Assembly (NCBI GenBank): GCA_000720535.1
Contig: JOAZ01000011.1
Location: 241,983 to 305,982, forward strand
DNA from: Streptomyces halstedii
GTDB taxonomy: Bacteria; Actinomycetota; Actinomycetes; Streptomycetales; Streptomycetaceae
Length of the DNA stretch: 64,000 nucleotides
Direction of reading: 5' to 3'
Shown here: piece after piece, positions 33,197 through 47,021 of the stretch
Layout: every line of letters starts with the position of its first letter
How positions within the stretch are numbered: the stretch's first letter is position 1
The notes under the pieces: generated by a model
What the model saw: only the letters and a program-made list of their open reading frames with translations
What the model was told of the DNA's origin: nothing
Databases searched by the model: none
Made by a program: the position numbers and the translations under genes

Positions 33197-34855
33197 GTGA
33201 CCGAGACCGTGAACAAGGGTGCCGAGGGGCCCGACGACCAGCCGCACCTCACCAACCGGCAGGGCCACCCCGTCTACGACAACCAGAACCAGCGCACGGT
33301 CGGCGCCCGGGGGCCGGCGACCCTGGAGAACTACCAGTTCCTGGAGAAGATCAGCCACTTCGACCGGGAGCGGATCCCGGAGCGCGTCGTGCACGCGCGC
33401 GGGGTGACCACGTTCGGCCACTTCGAGGCCTACGGGAAGTGGGGCGACGAGCCGATCGGCCGGTACACCCGGGCCGCCCTGTTCCAGGAGGCGGGCAAGC
33501 GCACGGACGTCGCCGTGCGCTTCTCCACCGTGATCGGCGGACGCGACTCGTCCGAGGCGGCCCGTGACCCCCGGGGCTTCGCGGTGAAGTTCTACACCGA
33601 GGAGGGCAACTGGGACCTGGTCGGGAACAACCTCGCCGTCTTCTTCATCCGGGACGCCATCAAGTTCCCCGACGTGATCCACTCGCTCAAGCCCGACCCC
33701 GTGAGCCACGAGCAGAAGCCGGCCCGGATCTTCGACTTCATGTCGCAGACCCCGGAGAGCATGCACATGCTGGTGAACCTCTTCAGCCCCCGGGGCATCC
33801 CGGCCGACTACCGCCACATGCAGGGCTTCGGCGTCAACACCTACAAGTGGGTCAACTCCGAGGGCGACACCGTCCTGGTCAAGTACCACTGGCTGCCCAA
33901 GCAGGGCGTCCGCAGCATGACGGAGGAGGACGCGGCGAACGTCCAGGCGGGCGAGCTGGGGCACGCCACCAAGGACCTGTACGAGGCCATCAGGCGCGGC
34001 GACCACCCCGAGTGGGAACTCGTCGTCCAGATGATGTCCGACGACGACCACCCCGAACTGGACTTCGACCCGCTGGACGACACCAAGACGTGGCCCGAGC
34101 AGGACTTCCCGCCGAAGCCGGTGGGACGCATGGTGCTCGACCGGGTCCCGGACAACTACTTCGCCGAGAACGAGCAGGCGTCGTTCGGTACCGGCGTCCT
34201 CGTGGACGGGCTGGACTTCTCGGACGACAAGATGCTGGTCGGCCGGACCTTCTCCTACAGCGACACCCAGCGCTACCGGGTCGGTCCCAACTACCTGCAA
34301 CTGCCGGTCAACCAGGCCAAGCACGCCCATGTCGCCACCAACCAGCGCGACGGCCAGATGGCCTACGACAACAGCGCCGGGGGCGAGAACCCCGAGGTCA
34401 ACTACGAGCCGTCGGTGATGGGCGGGCTGCGGGAGTCCACGTACCCCACGCACGACGACCAGGGCCCGATGATCAAGGGCAAGCTGACCCGGGCCAGGCT
34501 CCCCCGCACCAACGACTACCAGCAGGCCGGTCAGCGCTACCAGCTGATGGAGAAGTGGGAGCAGGACGACCTGGTCAAGAACTTCACCGACCTGTTCTCC
34601 CAGTGCACGCGGCCGGTGCGGGAGCGGATGGTGTGGCACTGCCTGATGGCCGACAACGACCTGGGCCTGCGGGTCGGCGAGGGCGTGGGCGTCAGCGCCT
34701 CCGACGTGGCACAGCTGCCGCCGCTGCCCACCCAGAACCTCACCGACGAGGAGAAGAAGCGGCTCGCGCGCCTCGGCAGCAACCCGCCCCGGGACGTCAC
34801 CGGACTCGTCATGACGCACTGCGTGCCGAACGAACGGCACGTCGTGGAGCGCTGA
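33197..34855 (+). CDS. Monofunctional haem catalase
   Basis: A 552-residue catalase starting at GTG 33197 (GAAGGAG upstream). Distal histidine H66 in ERVVHARG, the [17 protein letters not shown] block with the catalytic Asn (N144/N145), and the proximal Tyr in [14 protein letters not shown] are all present. It converts H2O2 to water and oxygen. It is somewhat longer than the 480-500 residues of short-subunit catalases, mainly at the C-terminus ([20 protein letters not shown]). No FurA/OxyR-type gene is adjacent. Confidence 0.96.
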   Translation: MTETVNKGAEGPDDQPHLTNRQGHPVYDNQNQRTVGARGPATLENYQFLEKISHFDRERIPERVVHARGVTTFGHFEAYGKWGDEPIGRYTRAALFQEAGKRTDVAVRFSTVIGGRDSSEAARDPRGFAVKFYTEEGNWDLVGNNLAVFFIRDAIKFPDVIHSLKPDPVSHEQKPARIFDFMSQTPESMHMLVNLFSPRGIPADYRHMQGFGVNTYKWVNSEGDTVLVKYHWLPKQGVRSMTEEDAANVQAGELGHATKDLYEAIRRGDHPEWELVVQMMSDDDHPELDFDPLDDTKTWPEQDFPPKPVGRMVLDRVPDNYFAENEQASFGTGVLVDGLDFSDDKMLVGRTFSYSDTQRYRVGPNYLQLPVNQAKHAHVATNQRDGQMAYDNSAGGENPEVNYEPSVMGGLRESTYPTHDDQGPMIKGKLTRARLPRTNDYQQAGQRYQLMEKWEQDDLVKNFTDLFSQCTRPVRERMVWHCLMADNDLGLRVGEGVGVSASDVAQLPPLPTQNLTDEEKKRLARLGSNPPRDVTGLVMTHCVPNERHVVER

Positions 34856-34938
34856 CCCGGCCGGCCGCCGGTCACGGGCGGGCCGGGCGGCTCCGTACGC
34901 CCTGGTCCGCGACGGGACCCGCGGCCGTCCGCCGCCCG

Positions 34939-34984
34939 CGCACGCGGGTTACGGTGCCGGCCGGACGCCGCACGCGGGTTACGG
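34939..34984. repeat. 16-bp direct repeat, period 30, downstream of catalase
   Basis: CGCACGCGGGTTACGG occurs at 34939-34954 and 34969-34984 in the intergenic region between the convergent catalase and VOC genes. No function is evident. Confidence 0.7.
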
Positions 34985-35120
34985 GTCCGGTCGCGGCCGG
35001 ACACCGGTGCCCCGCCTCGACCGGCGCGTCGCGGCGGTGCGGTCGGTGGCGGCGGCCTCGTGGCGCTGCCGGGTGACGGCTGAGAAGCGGCCCGGGGACC
35101 CCGCCACGGACACGCGGGAG

Positions 35121-35492
35121 CTATGCGCGGCAGAGGCAGAACGGATGGCCCGCCGGGTCCGCGTACACACGGAAATCACGTTCGCCGCCCCGGTCGTCGA
35201 GGTCCAGCGGGGCCGCGCCGAGGGCCAGGAGCTCCTCCTGGGCGCGGTCGATGTCGGCCACCTCGAAGTCCAGATGGGCCTGCTGGGAGTCGTGGTCCCC
35301 GCCCGGCCACTCCGGCGGCCGGTGGTCCTCGGCCCGCTGGAAGGCGATGCGGGCGCCGCCGGGTACGTGGAGCTCGTACCACCGGTCGGAGCCACGACTG
35401 ACCTCGCCGCCCAGCACCGCCTGGTAGAAACCGGCCAGAGCGCGGGGGTCGGGGCAGTCGAGGGCGACGAGGCGGTAGGTCGCGACGGGCAT
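35121..35492 (-). CDS. VOC/glyoxalase-fold protein
   Basis: A 123-residue protein of the vicinal-oxygen-chelate superfamily: start YRLVALDCPDPRALAGFYQAVLGGEV, central WYELHVPGGARIAFQRAEDH, then HLDFEVADIDRAQEELLALGA and the end FRVYADPAGHPFCLCRA. ATG 35492 is preceded by GAGGGA. The group includes isomerases, dioxygenases and drug-binding proteins; this one cannot be assigned further. Confidence 0.88.
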   Translation of the reverse strand: MPVATYRLVALDCPDPRALAGFYQAVLGGEVSRGSDRWYELHVPGGARIAFQRAEDHRPPEWPGGDHDSQQAHLDFEVADIDRAQEELLALGAAPLDLDDRGGERDFRVYADPAGHPFCLCRA

Positions 35493-35540
35493 GGGCGGTC
35501 CCTCTTTCCACGGATCGGTCCTGACGGCGGCCACGAACAG

Positions 35541-35565
35541 GTGTCGCGGCCTCCCGGCTGGGTAC
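35541..35565 (+). promoter_or_regulatory. Sigma-B-like promoter GTGT-N15-GGGTAC
   Basis: GTGT at 35541-35544 and GGGTAC at 35560-35565 match the GNNT-N14-16-GGGTAC/T stress-sigma pattern exactly. It lies 49 bases upstream of the 61-residue hydrophilic protein. Confidence 0.5.
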
Positions 35566-35613
35566 GCACAAGGTACCGAGATTTGCCCGGCAATGCTCCG
35601 AAAGGAGTAAAAA

Positions 35614-35799
35614 ATGTCTAATCCGCAGCAGCCCGAGCTACGACGCAGCGGACGGGGTGGCGCCACTCCCCAGGAGAGCGGGGCCCACAAGGCGGCCGAG
35701 CCGAAGACCTGGCAGGGGAAGGGCGGCCGGAGTCACGGCAGCGACCGGGGCGGCAAGGGCGGCGGACGCCCGCCGGAGCAGTCCCCCGACCACCCCTGA
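35614..35799 (+). CDS. 61-residue hydrophilic Gly/Lys/Arg-rich protein
   Basis: Starts at ATG 35614 after an ideal GAAAGGAG site. The sequence (MSNPQQPELRRSGRGGATP... GGKGGGRPPEQSPDHP) has no hydrophobic core and must be disordered. I do not recognise a named family; similar short hydrophilic proteins accompany osmotic or general stress responses. The stress-type promoter and strong ribosome site argue it is expressed. Confidence 0.7.
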   Translation: MSNPQQPELRRSGRGGATPQESGAHKAAEPKTWQGKGGRSHGSDRGGKGGGRPPEQSPDHP

Positions 35800-35962
35800 A
35801 TTGACTCCCGCGGCAGGTCACCGGTCCGGCCCGCCCCCGGCACCGGGCCACGGGTCCGGTCGGGCCCGCCCCCGTCCGAGGCGGTCGGCGGGATCCGGGC
35901 CGGTCCGCCCCCTGGCCGAGGCGGGGGCGTCGCGCGTCCGAGGTGTTCGTGGCGTCGCTCGG

Positions 35963-37186
35963 TCAGTCCGTCGTCGGGGCCGTGCTCCGTGATCCGCCGG
36001 AGGGCGGCGCGCCGTGCTCCGCGAACGCGCCCCGGCCGAAGGCCAGGTCGGCGAAGCGTGTGCCGACGCGACGGTGGGTGGCGGCGTCCGGGTGGAGTTC
36101 GTCGGGCAGCGGGAGTTCGGCGTAGTCCGCCTCGCCGTAGAGTTCACGGCCGTCGAGGTGGTACAGGTTCGGGTCGTCGGCGGCCCGCAGCCGGACCAGC
36201 GCGGCCAGTTCCTCCCGGATGGTGCCGAGCGTCAGCTTCCCGGCGGCCCGTTCGGCGGGGTCACCCATGGCCCGGAAGCGGAGCCGCCCGTCCGGCAGAT
36301 CGCTGAAGTCCGGGCCGCTCGGGCCGGGGGTGTCCTCGTGGATGGGGCACAGCAGGGGCGATATCACCAGCAGGGGGGCGGTGGGGTGGCCCTCGCGGAT
36401 GGTGTCGAGGAAGCCGTGGACCGCCGGGCCGAAGGCGCGCAGCCGCATCAGGTCGGTGTTGACCAGGTTGATGCCCACCTTCACGCTGATCAGGTCGGCG
36501 GGTGTGTCCCGCATGGCGCGGGCGGTGAAGGGGTCGAGCAGGGCGCCGCCGCCCAGGCCCAGATTGACCAGCTCCACCCCGCCGAGGGACGCGGCGAGGG
36601 CCGGCCAGGTGCTGGTGGGTCCGGCGGCGTCGGAGCCGTGGCTGATCGAACTGCCGTGGTGCAGCCACACCTTGCGGCCCCGGTCCGGGGCCGGCTCGAC
36701 CGGGGCGTCGGTACGCAGGGCGACCAGTTCGGTGGTCTCGTTGTGCGGCAGCCAGAGCTCGACGTCCTTGGGCCGGTCGGGCAGTCCGGTGAAGCGGAGG
36801 GTGCCCGCCTTTCCGGGTGCCCACGCGGTGGTCCCGGCGGTCATGTCGATGGTCAGCGTGTTGCCGCCGCCGACGGTGCCGCGGCCCGCCGGGCGGCCGT
36901 CGACGAGCAGTTCGTAGACGCCGTCGGGGCGCGGCGGGGCGCCCACGTAGAGCCGCTTGGTGGGCAGGGTGTCGAGTTCGACGGCGGTGGCCCGGGTGCG
37001 GAAGGCGAGCCGTACGCCCGAGGGCTGCGCCTCGGCCATGGCCAGCTGCGGGTCGGCGCACTGGGCCCGCGCCCGGGCGGGCAGCCGGTGGGGCAGCACG
37101 CCCCGCTCGGTGTACTCCACGTCGAGGGCGCCCCGCAGGAGGGATGCCGTGACGGGTGTGGTGATCCAGCTGGGTTCGGTGTGCAT
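35963..37186 (-). CDS. SGNH/GDSL-fold hydrolase
   Basis: A 407-residue protein. The first 165 residues form a jelly-roll-like accessory region; the hydrolase part starts at KVWLHHGSSISHGSDA with the block I Ser, then VNLGLGGGAL (block II Gly), a block III-like GIN sequence, and PDELHPDA with the Asp-His pair of block V. No signal peptide is seen. Acyl or glycosyl ester hydrolysis is likely. It lies 72 bases downstream of a TetR gene on the same strand and may be controlled by it. Confidence 0.85.
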   Translation of the reverse strand: MHTEPSWITTPVTASLLRGALDVEYTERGVLPHRLPARARAQCADPQLAMAEAQPSGVRLAFRTRATAVELDTLPTKRLYVGAPPRPDGVYELLVDGRPAGRGTVGGGNTLTIDMTAGTTAWAPGKAGTLRFTGLPDRPKDVELWLPHNETTELVALRTDAPVEPAPDRGRKVWLHHGSSISHGSDAAGPTSTWPALAASLGGVELVNLGLGGGALLDPFTARAMRDTPADLISVKVGINLVNTDLMRLRAFGPAVHGFLDTIREGHPTAPLLVISPLLCPIHEDTPGPSGPDFSDLPDGRLRFRAMGDPAERAAGKLTLGTIREELAALVRLRAADDPNLYHLDGRELYGEADYAELPLPDELHPDAATHRRVGTRFADLAFGRGAFAEHGAPPSGGSRSTAPTTD

Positions 37187-37258
37187 GGCCTCAACCTGTT
37201 GATCGGATGGTGTACGCGGCCCGGCCTCCGCGCTCCCGGACGCCGGCGCGGGCGGGCC

Positions 37259-37828
37259 TCACGTCGCGGGCCAGTTCCGCAGCAGCGCGTCGAGGGCGTC
37301 CAGGACGCGTGTCCAGGTCTCCTGCGTGTCGGGGGCGCTGTGGTCGAACCCGCCGCCCAGTTCCAGGGTGACGTAGCCGTGGAAGACGCTGCCCAGGAGG
37401 CGGACCGCGTGGGTCTGGTCCGGCTCGGTCAGGTCGTAGCCCCGCAGGATCGCCCGTGTCATCCGGGCGTGCCGGACGCCCGCGCTCGCGGCGGCCGTCG
37501 CCGGGTCCAGCCGGAGCTGGGCCGCGGCGTAGCGGCCGGGGTGTTCGCGGGCGTAGTCGCGGTAGACGTTGCCGAGGGCGGCCAGGGCGTCCTTGCCGGC
37601 CCGTCCGGCCAGCGCGGCGTCGCCCCGGTCGGCGAGTTCCTCCAGCGCGAGCAGGGCGATGCCCGTCTTGAGGTCCTGGGAGCTCTTGACGTGCGAGTAC
37701 AGGCTCGCCACCTTGACGTCGAAGCGGCGGGCGAGCGCGGAGACGGTCAGCTGGTCGAAGCCGGCCTCGTCGGCCAGTTCCGCGCCCGCTCGCACCACTC
37801 GTTCGGTGGTCAGTCCGGCCCGCACCAC
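37259..37828 (-). CDS. TetR-family regulator with WHG-type C-terminal domain
   Basis: A 189-residue repressor from GTG 37828 (GAGGAG 5-6 bases upstream). HTH at about 8-55 (RVVRAGAELADEAGFDQLTVSALARRFDVKVASLYSHVKSSQDL) and a C-terminal ligand domain with LGSVFHGYVTLELGGGFDHS, the WHG-like signature. A perfect palindrome 39-53 bases upstream is its probable operator. Downstream is the SGNH hydrolase. Confidence 0.92.
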   Translation of the reverse strand: MVRAGLTTERVVRAGAELADEAGFDQLTVSALARRFDVKVASLYSHVKSSQDLKTGIALLALEELADRGDAALAGRAGKDALAALGNVYRDYAREHPGRYAAAQLRLDPATAAASAGVRHARMTRAILRGYDLTEPDQTHAVRLLGSVFHGYVTLELGGGFDHSAPDTQETWTRVLDALDALLRNWPAT

Positions 37829-37866
37829 GGCGTCTCCTCTGTTCGGTGGAGACCAGTGTGCATTTC

Positions 37867-37881
37867 CCTAAAGGCTTTAGG
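37867..37881. promoter_or_regulatory. Perfect TetR-type palindrome CCTAAAG-G-CTTTAGG
   Basis: Seven-base arms at 37867-37873 and 37875-37881 around a single G, upstream of the TetR start at 37828. Form, AT content and position fit an autoregulatory TetR operator. Confidence 0.7.
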
Positions 37882-37913
37882 CAAATGGGCGAGCCGTCAA
37901 GGGAACCGGTGAC

Positions 37914-40315
37914 TCACCCGACCCTGATGCCGATGATGCAGGTGTCGTCGTCCGTGTCCGACTCGCTGTGGGTGAGCAGCCGGTCGAGGCGGCGTTCGAG
38001 GGTGGGGGCCGGTGCCGCCGCGGTGGCGAGGAGCTGGGTGAGGGAATCCTGGACGCTGGTGTCCCGGCGCTCGATGAGCCCGTCGGTGTACATCAGCAGG
38101 GTGTCGGACGCCTGGAGCTGGACCTCCTCCTCCTGGTACTCGGCCTCCGCGAGGGCGCCGAGCAGCATGCCCCGCAGCAGCGGCAGGGCGGTGGCCTCCT
38201 CGCCCCGTACGAGGACGGGCGGCAGGTGGCCGGCCCTGGCCCAGCGCAGGACGCGGGTCTCCGGGTCGAACAGACCGCAGACCGCCGTGGCGGTGACCTG
38301 TTCGGTCAGGTGGTGGGCCACGATGTTCAGCCAGGACAGCAGTTGGCCGGGGCCCGCTCCGGTGATGGCGAGGCCGCGCATGGCGTTGCGCAGCACGACC
38401 ATGCCGGTGGCGGCCTTGATGCCGTGGCCGGCGATGTCCCCGACGCAGAACAGGATCTGCCGAGAGGGCAGCACGACGGCGTCGTACCAGTCGCCGCCGA
38501 CCTGGGCCTCCGACTCGGCGGGGCGGTAGCGGACGGCGACGTCGAGGCCGGGCGCGTCCAGCGGGGGCTGGGTCGGCGGCATGATGGCGTGCTGGAGTTG
38601 CAGCGTCAGCCGGTTGCGTTCGGCGGACTCCTGTTCCGAATGGGCGAGTTGGTCGCGGGTGGCGGCCAGGGCGACCTCGGTCCAGTGCTGCGAGGAGATG
38701 TCCTGGTAGGCACCGCGGACCGCGAGCAGCCGGTCGTCCGCGTCGAGCACGGGTTCGGCGATGACCCGGATGTGGCGGGTCACTCCGTCGGGGCGCACCA
38801 GCCGGAAGGCCGTGGAGGCCGGCCGGCGGTGGTGGAGTACGGCGCGCAGGAAGCGGCCGATGGCCACGGCGTCGTCGGGGTGGGCGTGGTCGGTGAGGTC
38901 CTGGAGGGAGACCGGCGGCTCGGTGGCGGCCCGGCCGTACAGCGAGAAGAGCGGGCCGTTCCAGGTGATCCCGCCGGTGACCAGGTCCTCCTCGAAGCCT
39001 CCGATCCGGCCGAGCCGCTGCGCGTGCTGGAGCAGGCTGGCGAGCCGGGCGGCCTCGTCCTCGATGCGCCAGATCAGCAGGACGCTGTCGTGGTGGCGGG
39101 TGACGCTGAGGTCGGCGACGGACGAGAGGGGCACCTCCTCGACGAGGGCGGTCAGGGTCATCCGCCGGGCGCGGAAGGGTTCGCCGGTGGCGTAGACGCG
39201 TGCGGTCTTCTCGAAGAGTTCGCTGTCGCCCGCGGCCATGGGGTACGCCTCCAGCAGCAGGGCGCCGCCGACCGCGCCGCGCGGCCGGCCCGCCGGGTCC
39301 AGGAAGTGGCTGTTGACGTGCCGGATCCGGAAGTCGACAAGGGTTCCGTCGGCGTCGAGGTGCGGGGTGAGGACGAGGGCCGGGTCGTACAGCCCCTCGG
39401 ACAGGTCCACCAGCTCCGCGACGTCCGCCGCCTCCTCGCCGCCGTGCCGCGCCGCGCCGAGGGCGGGCAGGCTTTCGAGCGTGTGGGCGCACAGCTCGGC
39501 CAGCGCCTCGATCTGGCGGAGCACGGCCGGTGGCTGTTCGGGCAGGCGTTGCGGCCAGCAGATCTCCAGGACGCCGTACATCCTCCCGCCGGTACCGGCC
39601 GGGAGCGCGACCCGGCCGCCGTCCGGGGTCTGGCGACGGCCGATGGACGGGATACCGGCCTCGGTGAGGGTGTCGACCCGGACCATGCGCAGATCGGTGA
39701 GCGCGTGACGGGCGACGGTCGCCACACCGGGCGGCACATAGCGCCAGCGGTCCGCCTCGCCGGCGCTGAAACCGGCGTGGCCGCACAGGGTGAGCGAGGC
39801 GTCCGGACCGGCGGACCAAACGGCGACGGCCGTCGCGCCGAGGGGGGCGAGCGCGTGTTCCAGGAGGGATTCGGCGACCGCCTGGGTGTCGCTCGCGGCG
39901 AGCGCGGCGCACTCGGCGGTCCGCAGGCGTACGGCGACGGAGTTGCCGGCCGACCCGGCCGTGTCCTCGGGTCCGGCGTCGGCCCGCTCCACGAATTCGC
40001 CGGCCACCCGCGCCACCTGGTCACGGGCGGCCTGGTTGACGATGTCAGCCGCGAGTTCGAGCGGTGACATCCCCGCCTGGGCCGCGAGTTCGTTGAGCTG
40101 GCGGGCGGCCTGGGCCGGACCGCAGCGCAGCCGCTCGACCATGACACCCTTGGCCAGCTCGACCAGGGCTCGCCCGTCCGCCTCGGCCTGCGCCGCCCTG
40201 ACCTCGGCCCGCAGCCGTTTCACGGTGGCGGCCAGCCTGCCGACGGTGGACGACGAGGGGCCGGGCGCGGGGCGGGGCAGGTGGACGGCCCCGCCGTCGC
40301 CGACGGCTTCGCGGG

Positions 40316-40319
<4 letters not shown>
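37914..40319 (-). CDS. ANTAR-GAF-PAS-SpoIIE phosphatase, coupled to the poly-HAMP kinase
   Basis: An 801-residue soluble protein; GTG 40319 overlaps the kinase stop by GTGA. Order: ANTAR-like RNA-binding helices about 35-98 (DGRALVELAKGVMVERLRCGPAQAARQLNELAAQAGMSPLELAADIV), GAF about 130-285, PAS about 320-410, a second PAS about 440-555 (ITWNGPLFSLYGRAAT, HPDDAVAIGRFL, DGVTRHIRVIAEP), and a SpoIIE phosphatase domain about 580-801 (GGDWYDAVVL, VGDIAGHGIKAATGM, RAGHLPPVL, MYTDGLIERRD, DDDTCIIGIRV). Phosphatase and ANTAR functions in one chain would let one signal act on both an anti-sigma cascade and transcription antitermination. Confidence 0.88.
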
Positions 40320-44626
<4,307 letters not shown>

Positions 44627-44818
44627 GGCCAATCCTCAATAGGCTCCCCGGCATCCGCCGGAAGACGGCATGCCACGGCCCGTACACGCGGGCCGCCCCC
44701 TCCGGCGTCCCCCACACCGGCAAACCGTTGCCGTAAGACAACTGTGTACGAGGATACCCGAGCGCCGCCCCCGGCGTCGGGTCGGCCGGCCGGTCCGGGC
44801 CAGGTCGTGGCACGGCGG

Positions 44819-44864
44819 CGCCCGGCCCGGAACCCTGCGGGATTAAGGAGTTCCGGGCCGGGCG
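44819..44864 (-). terminator. Second long hairpin downstream of the operon
   Basis: GCCCGGCCCGGAA pairs perfectly with TTCCGGGCCGGGC around an 18-base loop; outer C-G extends the stem. It may be a backup terminator or a structure ahead of the kinase promoter. Confidence 0.6.
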
Positions 44865-44894
44865 TCGGTGGGAGGTACGGCGGTGTACGTGCGG

Positions 44895-44920
44895 CGGGGA
44901 CGGGTGGACGCCCGTCCCCG
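44895..44920 (-). terminator. Hairpin terminator of GNAT-LEA-DUF4235 operon
   Basis: GGGGACGGG and CCCGTCCCC (plus one C-G pair) form a 10-bp stem with a 6-base loop, 39 bases after the DUF4235 stop. Confidence 0.75.
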
Positions 44921-44959
44921 GTGTGCGGGGGCGGGCGCCGAGGGCCCGCACCGTCGTGG

Positions 44960-45226
44960 TCAGTCGGGCCAGGTGCCGGTGAGCCGGTGCACCGTGACGG
45001 CACCGCCCCGCCCCACCGCCGCCCGGACGGTGGAGAAGACGGCCCCGTGGAGGGCGGCGGCCACGAGGATCTCCACCCAGCCCCGGTCCCGGTCGGTGGG
45101 TCCGGGGGCCTCGCCCTGGCCGCCGGCCACCTTCCACACCTGCTTGAACACCGCGCCGGCCAGCAGACCTCCGGTCAGCCCCAGCGCGAACCCCACGGGC
45201 TTGTACACGATCTCCGCGGCCTTCAT
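44960..45226 (-). CDS. DUF4235 small membrane protein
   Basis: An 88-residue protein (ATG 45226, GGAGG 5 bases upstream) with two hydrophobic stretches: KPVGFALGLTGGLLAGAVFKQVW at the N-terminus and WVEILVAAALHGAVFSTVRAAV later, the DUF4235 pattern. Its ATG shares one base with the stop of the LEA-like gene. Function unknown; found near stress genes in Streptomyces. Confidence 0.85.
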   Translation of the reverse strand: MKAAEIVYKPVGFALGLTGGLLAGAVFKQVWKVAGGQGEAPGPTDRDRGWVEILVAAALHGAVFSTVRAAVGRGGAVTVHRLTGTWPD

Positions 45227-45762
45227 CAGCACCTCCCGCGCCGCCGCCGGGCCACGAGCACCGCGACGAGTACGGCCGCCCCGGCGGCGAGGAACACGCC
45301 GGGCCTGCCCCGTACGGCCTCCACGGCGCGCCCGGTACCCTCGCGCACGGGTTCGGGCGTGCCGTCCTGGACCTTCTCGCCGAGTGCGCGGGCCGCCCCC
45401 GCTATCCGGGTCCGGGCCTCTCCGGCGGCCTCCTGGGCCCGGTCCCCGGCCCCGGCGGTCTTCTCCCGCGTCCGGTCCTTGAGTTCGGCCGCCTTCTCCT
45501 GCGCACGGTCCCTCACCTCCGCCGTCTTCTCCTGGACCCGGTCCTTGGCCTCCTCCGCCTTCTCCTGGACCCGGTCCTTGGCCTCGGTCGTCCTCTCCCC
45601 GGCCCGGTCCTTCAGCTCGGCCGCCTTCTCCCGCGAGCGGCCTCCGGGACCGGCCTCACCCGCGAACTCCTCCGCCGTACGGCCGAGCGCGTCACGGGCC
45701 TCCCCCACACGTGCGCGGAGTTCGTCCGCGCCCGGCACGGGCCTGTCGTTCCTGTCCGTCAT
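45226..45762 (-). CDS. LEA-like 11-mer repeat protein with C-terminal membrane anchor
   Basis: A 178-residue protein from ATG 45762. Residues about 45-125 are consecutive 11-residue repeats of the group 3 LEA type (KAAELKDRAGE, TTEAKDRVQEK, AEEAKDRVQEK, TAEVRDRAQEK, AAELKDRTREK), predicted to be a long amphipathic helix that folds on drying. The end holds a membrane helix (VFLAAGAAVLVAVLVA) and a basic tail RRRRGRC. The anchor suggests it protects the membrane. It overlaps the GNAT gene by ATGA and the DUF4235 gene by one base. Confidence 0.82.
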   Translation of the reverse strand: MTDRNDRPVPGADELRARVGEARDALGRTAEEFAGEAGPGGRSREKAAELKDRAGERTTEAKDRVQEKAEEAKDRVQEKTAEVRDRAQEKAAELKDRTREKTAGAGDRAQEAAGEARTRIAGAARALGEKVQDGTPEPVREGTGRAVEAVRGRPGVFLAAGAAVLVAVLVARRRRGRC

Positions 45763-46340
45763 CGCTGTCCACTCTCCTTGGTTTCGGTCACACCGCTCTC
45801 CGTCCCTTCGACGGCCGCCCGGGGGCGGGACGGGCTGCCGGGGTCCGGCTGCTCCCGCACGGCGCGGACCCGGGTCCCGTCCGCCGGCGCGTGGCGGCAT
45901 CCGCCGTCCCCGCTGTGCCTCACGACCCGCATCCGGCGCATCAGGTCGCGCGTCAGACGCCGGTCGACGGTGGTACGCCACACCAGGCCCGGGTACCGCA
46001 CCCGAAGGTGCGAGAGCGCCCGGGTCCCGAGTCCGCTGCGCCGGAAGCGCTCCTCCAGGAACACCCCGGTGATGACGCCCTCCGCGCACGAGGAGCAGAG
46101 CCGGTAGTCCACCTGCCCGACGACCTTGCGGACATGCACCAGGAGGAGGCACTGGGCGTCGCCCCCGTCCGGTGACGGCGACCGCACCAGTTCGACCTCG
46201 CGGTAGGCGAGCAGGCGCCGGTGCCAGTCGCCTCTGCGGTGCCCGCCGAGCCGGTGGCGGCCGTGGCGGTGTCCGCCGGCGGTGCGGGCGCGTGTTTCGC
46301 GGGATACGGGTGGGGCCGACCGTGCGTCACTTCGCTGCAT
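45759..46340 (-). CDS. GNAT-like acetyltransferase with atypical flanks
   Basis: A 193-residue protein. The central part has the acetyl-CoA loop pattern EGVITGVFLEERFRRSGLGTRALSHLRVRYPGL with a preceding CSSCAEG and a following WRTTVDRRLTRDLMRRMRV. N-terminal 40 residues are His/Arg-rich and the C-terminal 45 are Pro/Glu-rich; both are probably disordered. It is first in the overlapping operon with the LEA-like gene. The substrate is unknown. Confidence 0.7.
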   Translation of the reverse strand: MQRSDARSAPPVSRETRARTAGGHRHGRHRLGGHRRGDWHRRLLAYREVELVRSPSPDGGDAQCLLLVHVRKVVGQVDYRLCSSCAEGVITGVFLEERFRRSGLGTRALSHLRVRYPGLVWRTTVDRRLTRDLMRRMRVVRHSGDGGCRHAPADGTRVRAVREQPDPGSPSRPRAAVEGTESGVTETKESGQR

Positions 46341-46438
46341 GCCCCCCGCCTGCCCCGCCGGAGGTCACCGATGCGTCACCGTCGGAGGACATAATGCGAA
46401 ACGGAACCATGACAGCGAGCCCACGAAGGAGTCCGTCC

Positions 46439-46867
46439 ATGGCACTGACCCGTCACGAACGTGAGCAGTTCCTCGCCGAGCCGCACATCGCCGCGCTGGC
46501 CGTGACCTCGGGGCAGGAGGGCCGGGCCCCGCTCACCGTGCCGATCTGGTACCAGTACGCACCCGGCGGCGACGCCTGGATCATGACGGGCCGCCAGTCA
46601 CGCAAGGCGCTGGCGATCGCCGCGGCCGGGCGGTTCAGCCTGATGGTCGACCGGGTGACACCCACCATCCGCTACGTCTCCGTGGAGGGCCCCGTCGTCG
46701 CGACACGGCCCGCCGTCCGCGACCAGCTCGTGGAGATGGCCTCGCGCTACCTGCCGGCCGAGAAGGTCGAGGCCTACACCGACTTCGCCTGGAAGGAACA
46801 CGGCGAGCAGGTGGTCATCCATCTGCGGCCCGAGCACTGGCTCGGCACCGATCTCGGCCAGGTCTGA
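46439..46867 (+). CDS. Pyridoxamine-oxidase-like split-barrel flavoprotein
   Basis: A 142-residue protein of the PNPOx/F420-dependent split-barrel superfamily: EPHIAALAVTSGQEGRAPLTVPIWYQYAPGG, IMTGRQSRKALAIAAAGRFSLMVDR, RYVSVEGPVV. ATG 46439 has AAGGAG 7 bases upstream; an in-frame ATG at 46394 with GGAGG before it would add 15 residues. FMN or F420 is the probable cofactor. An AGGTCTG-A-CAGACCT hairpin spans the stop codon (46860-46874). Confidence 0.88.
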   Translation: MALTRHEREQFLAEPHIAALAVTSGQEGRAPLTVPIWYQYAPGGDAWIMTGRQSRKALAIAAAGRFSLMVDRVTPTIRYVSVEGPVVATRPAVRDQLVEMASRYLPAEKVEAYTDFAWKEHGEQVVIHLRPEHWLGTDLGQV

Positions 46868-47021
46868 CAGACCTTCGGGCGGGCCGGCCGGTCCCGTGCC
46901 CGTGGCGGCCGGGCGGGGCGGGCCCGCCGTGCCGGAGGCCGTGTGCGGGGCGGAGGCCCAGGACCCCGCGGGACCCGGGACCCCCAAGGACCCGGGCCCC
47001 CCGCGACCCCCGGAACGGCCC

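Larger units (their letters stand above)
44627..44959. other. 333-base gap with two long hairpins
   Basis: Upstream region of the poly-HAMP kinase (right end of that gene) and downstream region of the DUF4235 operon, which also runs leftwards. Stem 1: 44819-44832 with 44851-44864 (14 bp, 18-base loop). Stem 2: 44895-44904 with 44911-44920 (10 bp, 6-base loop). No gene is seen. Confidence 0.7.
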
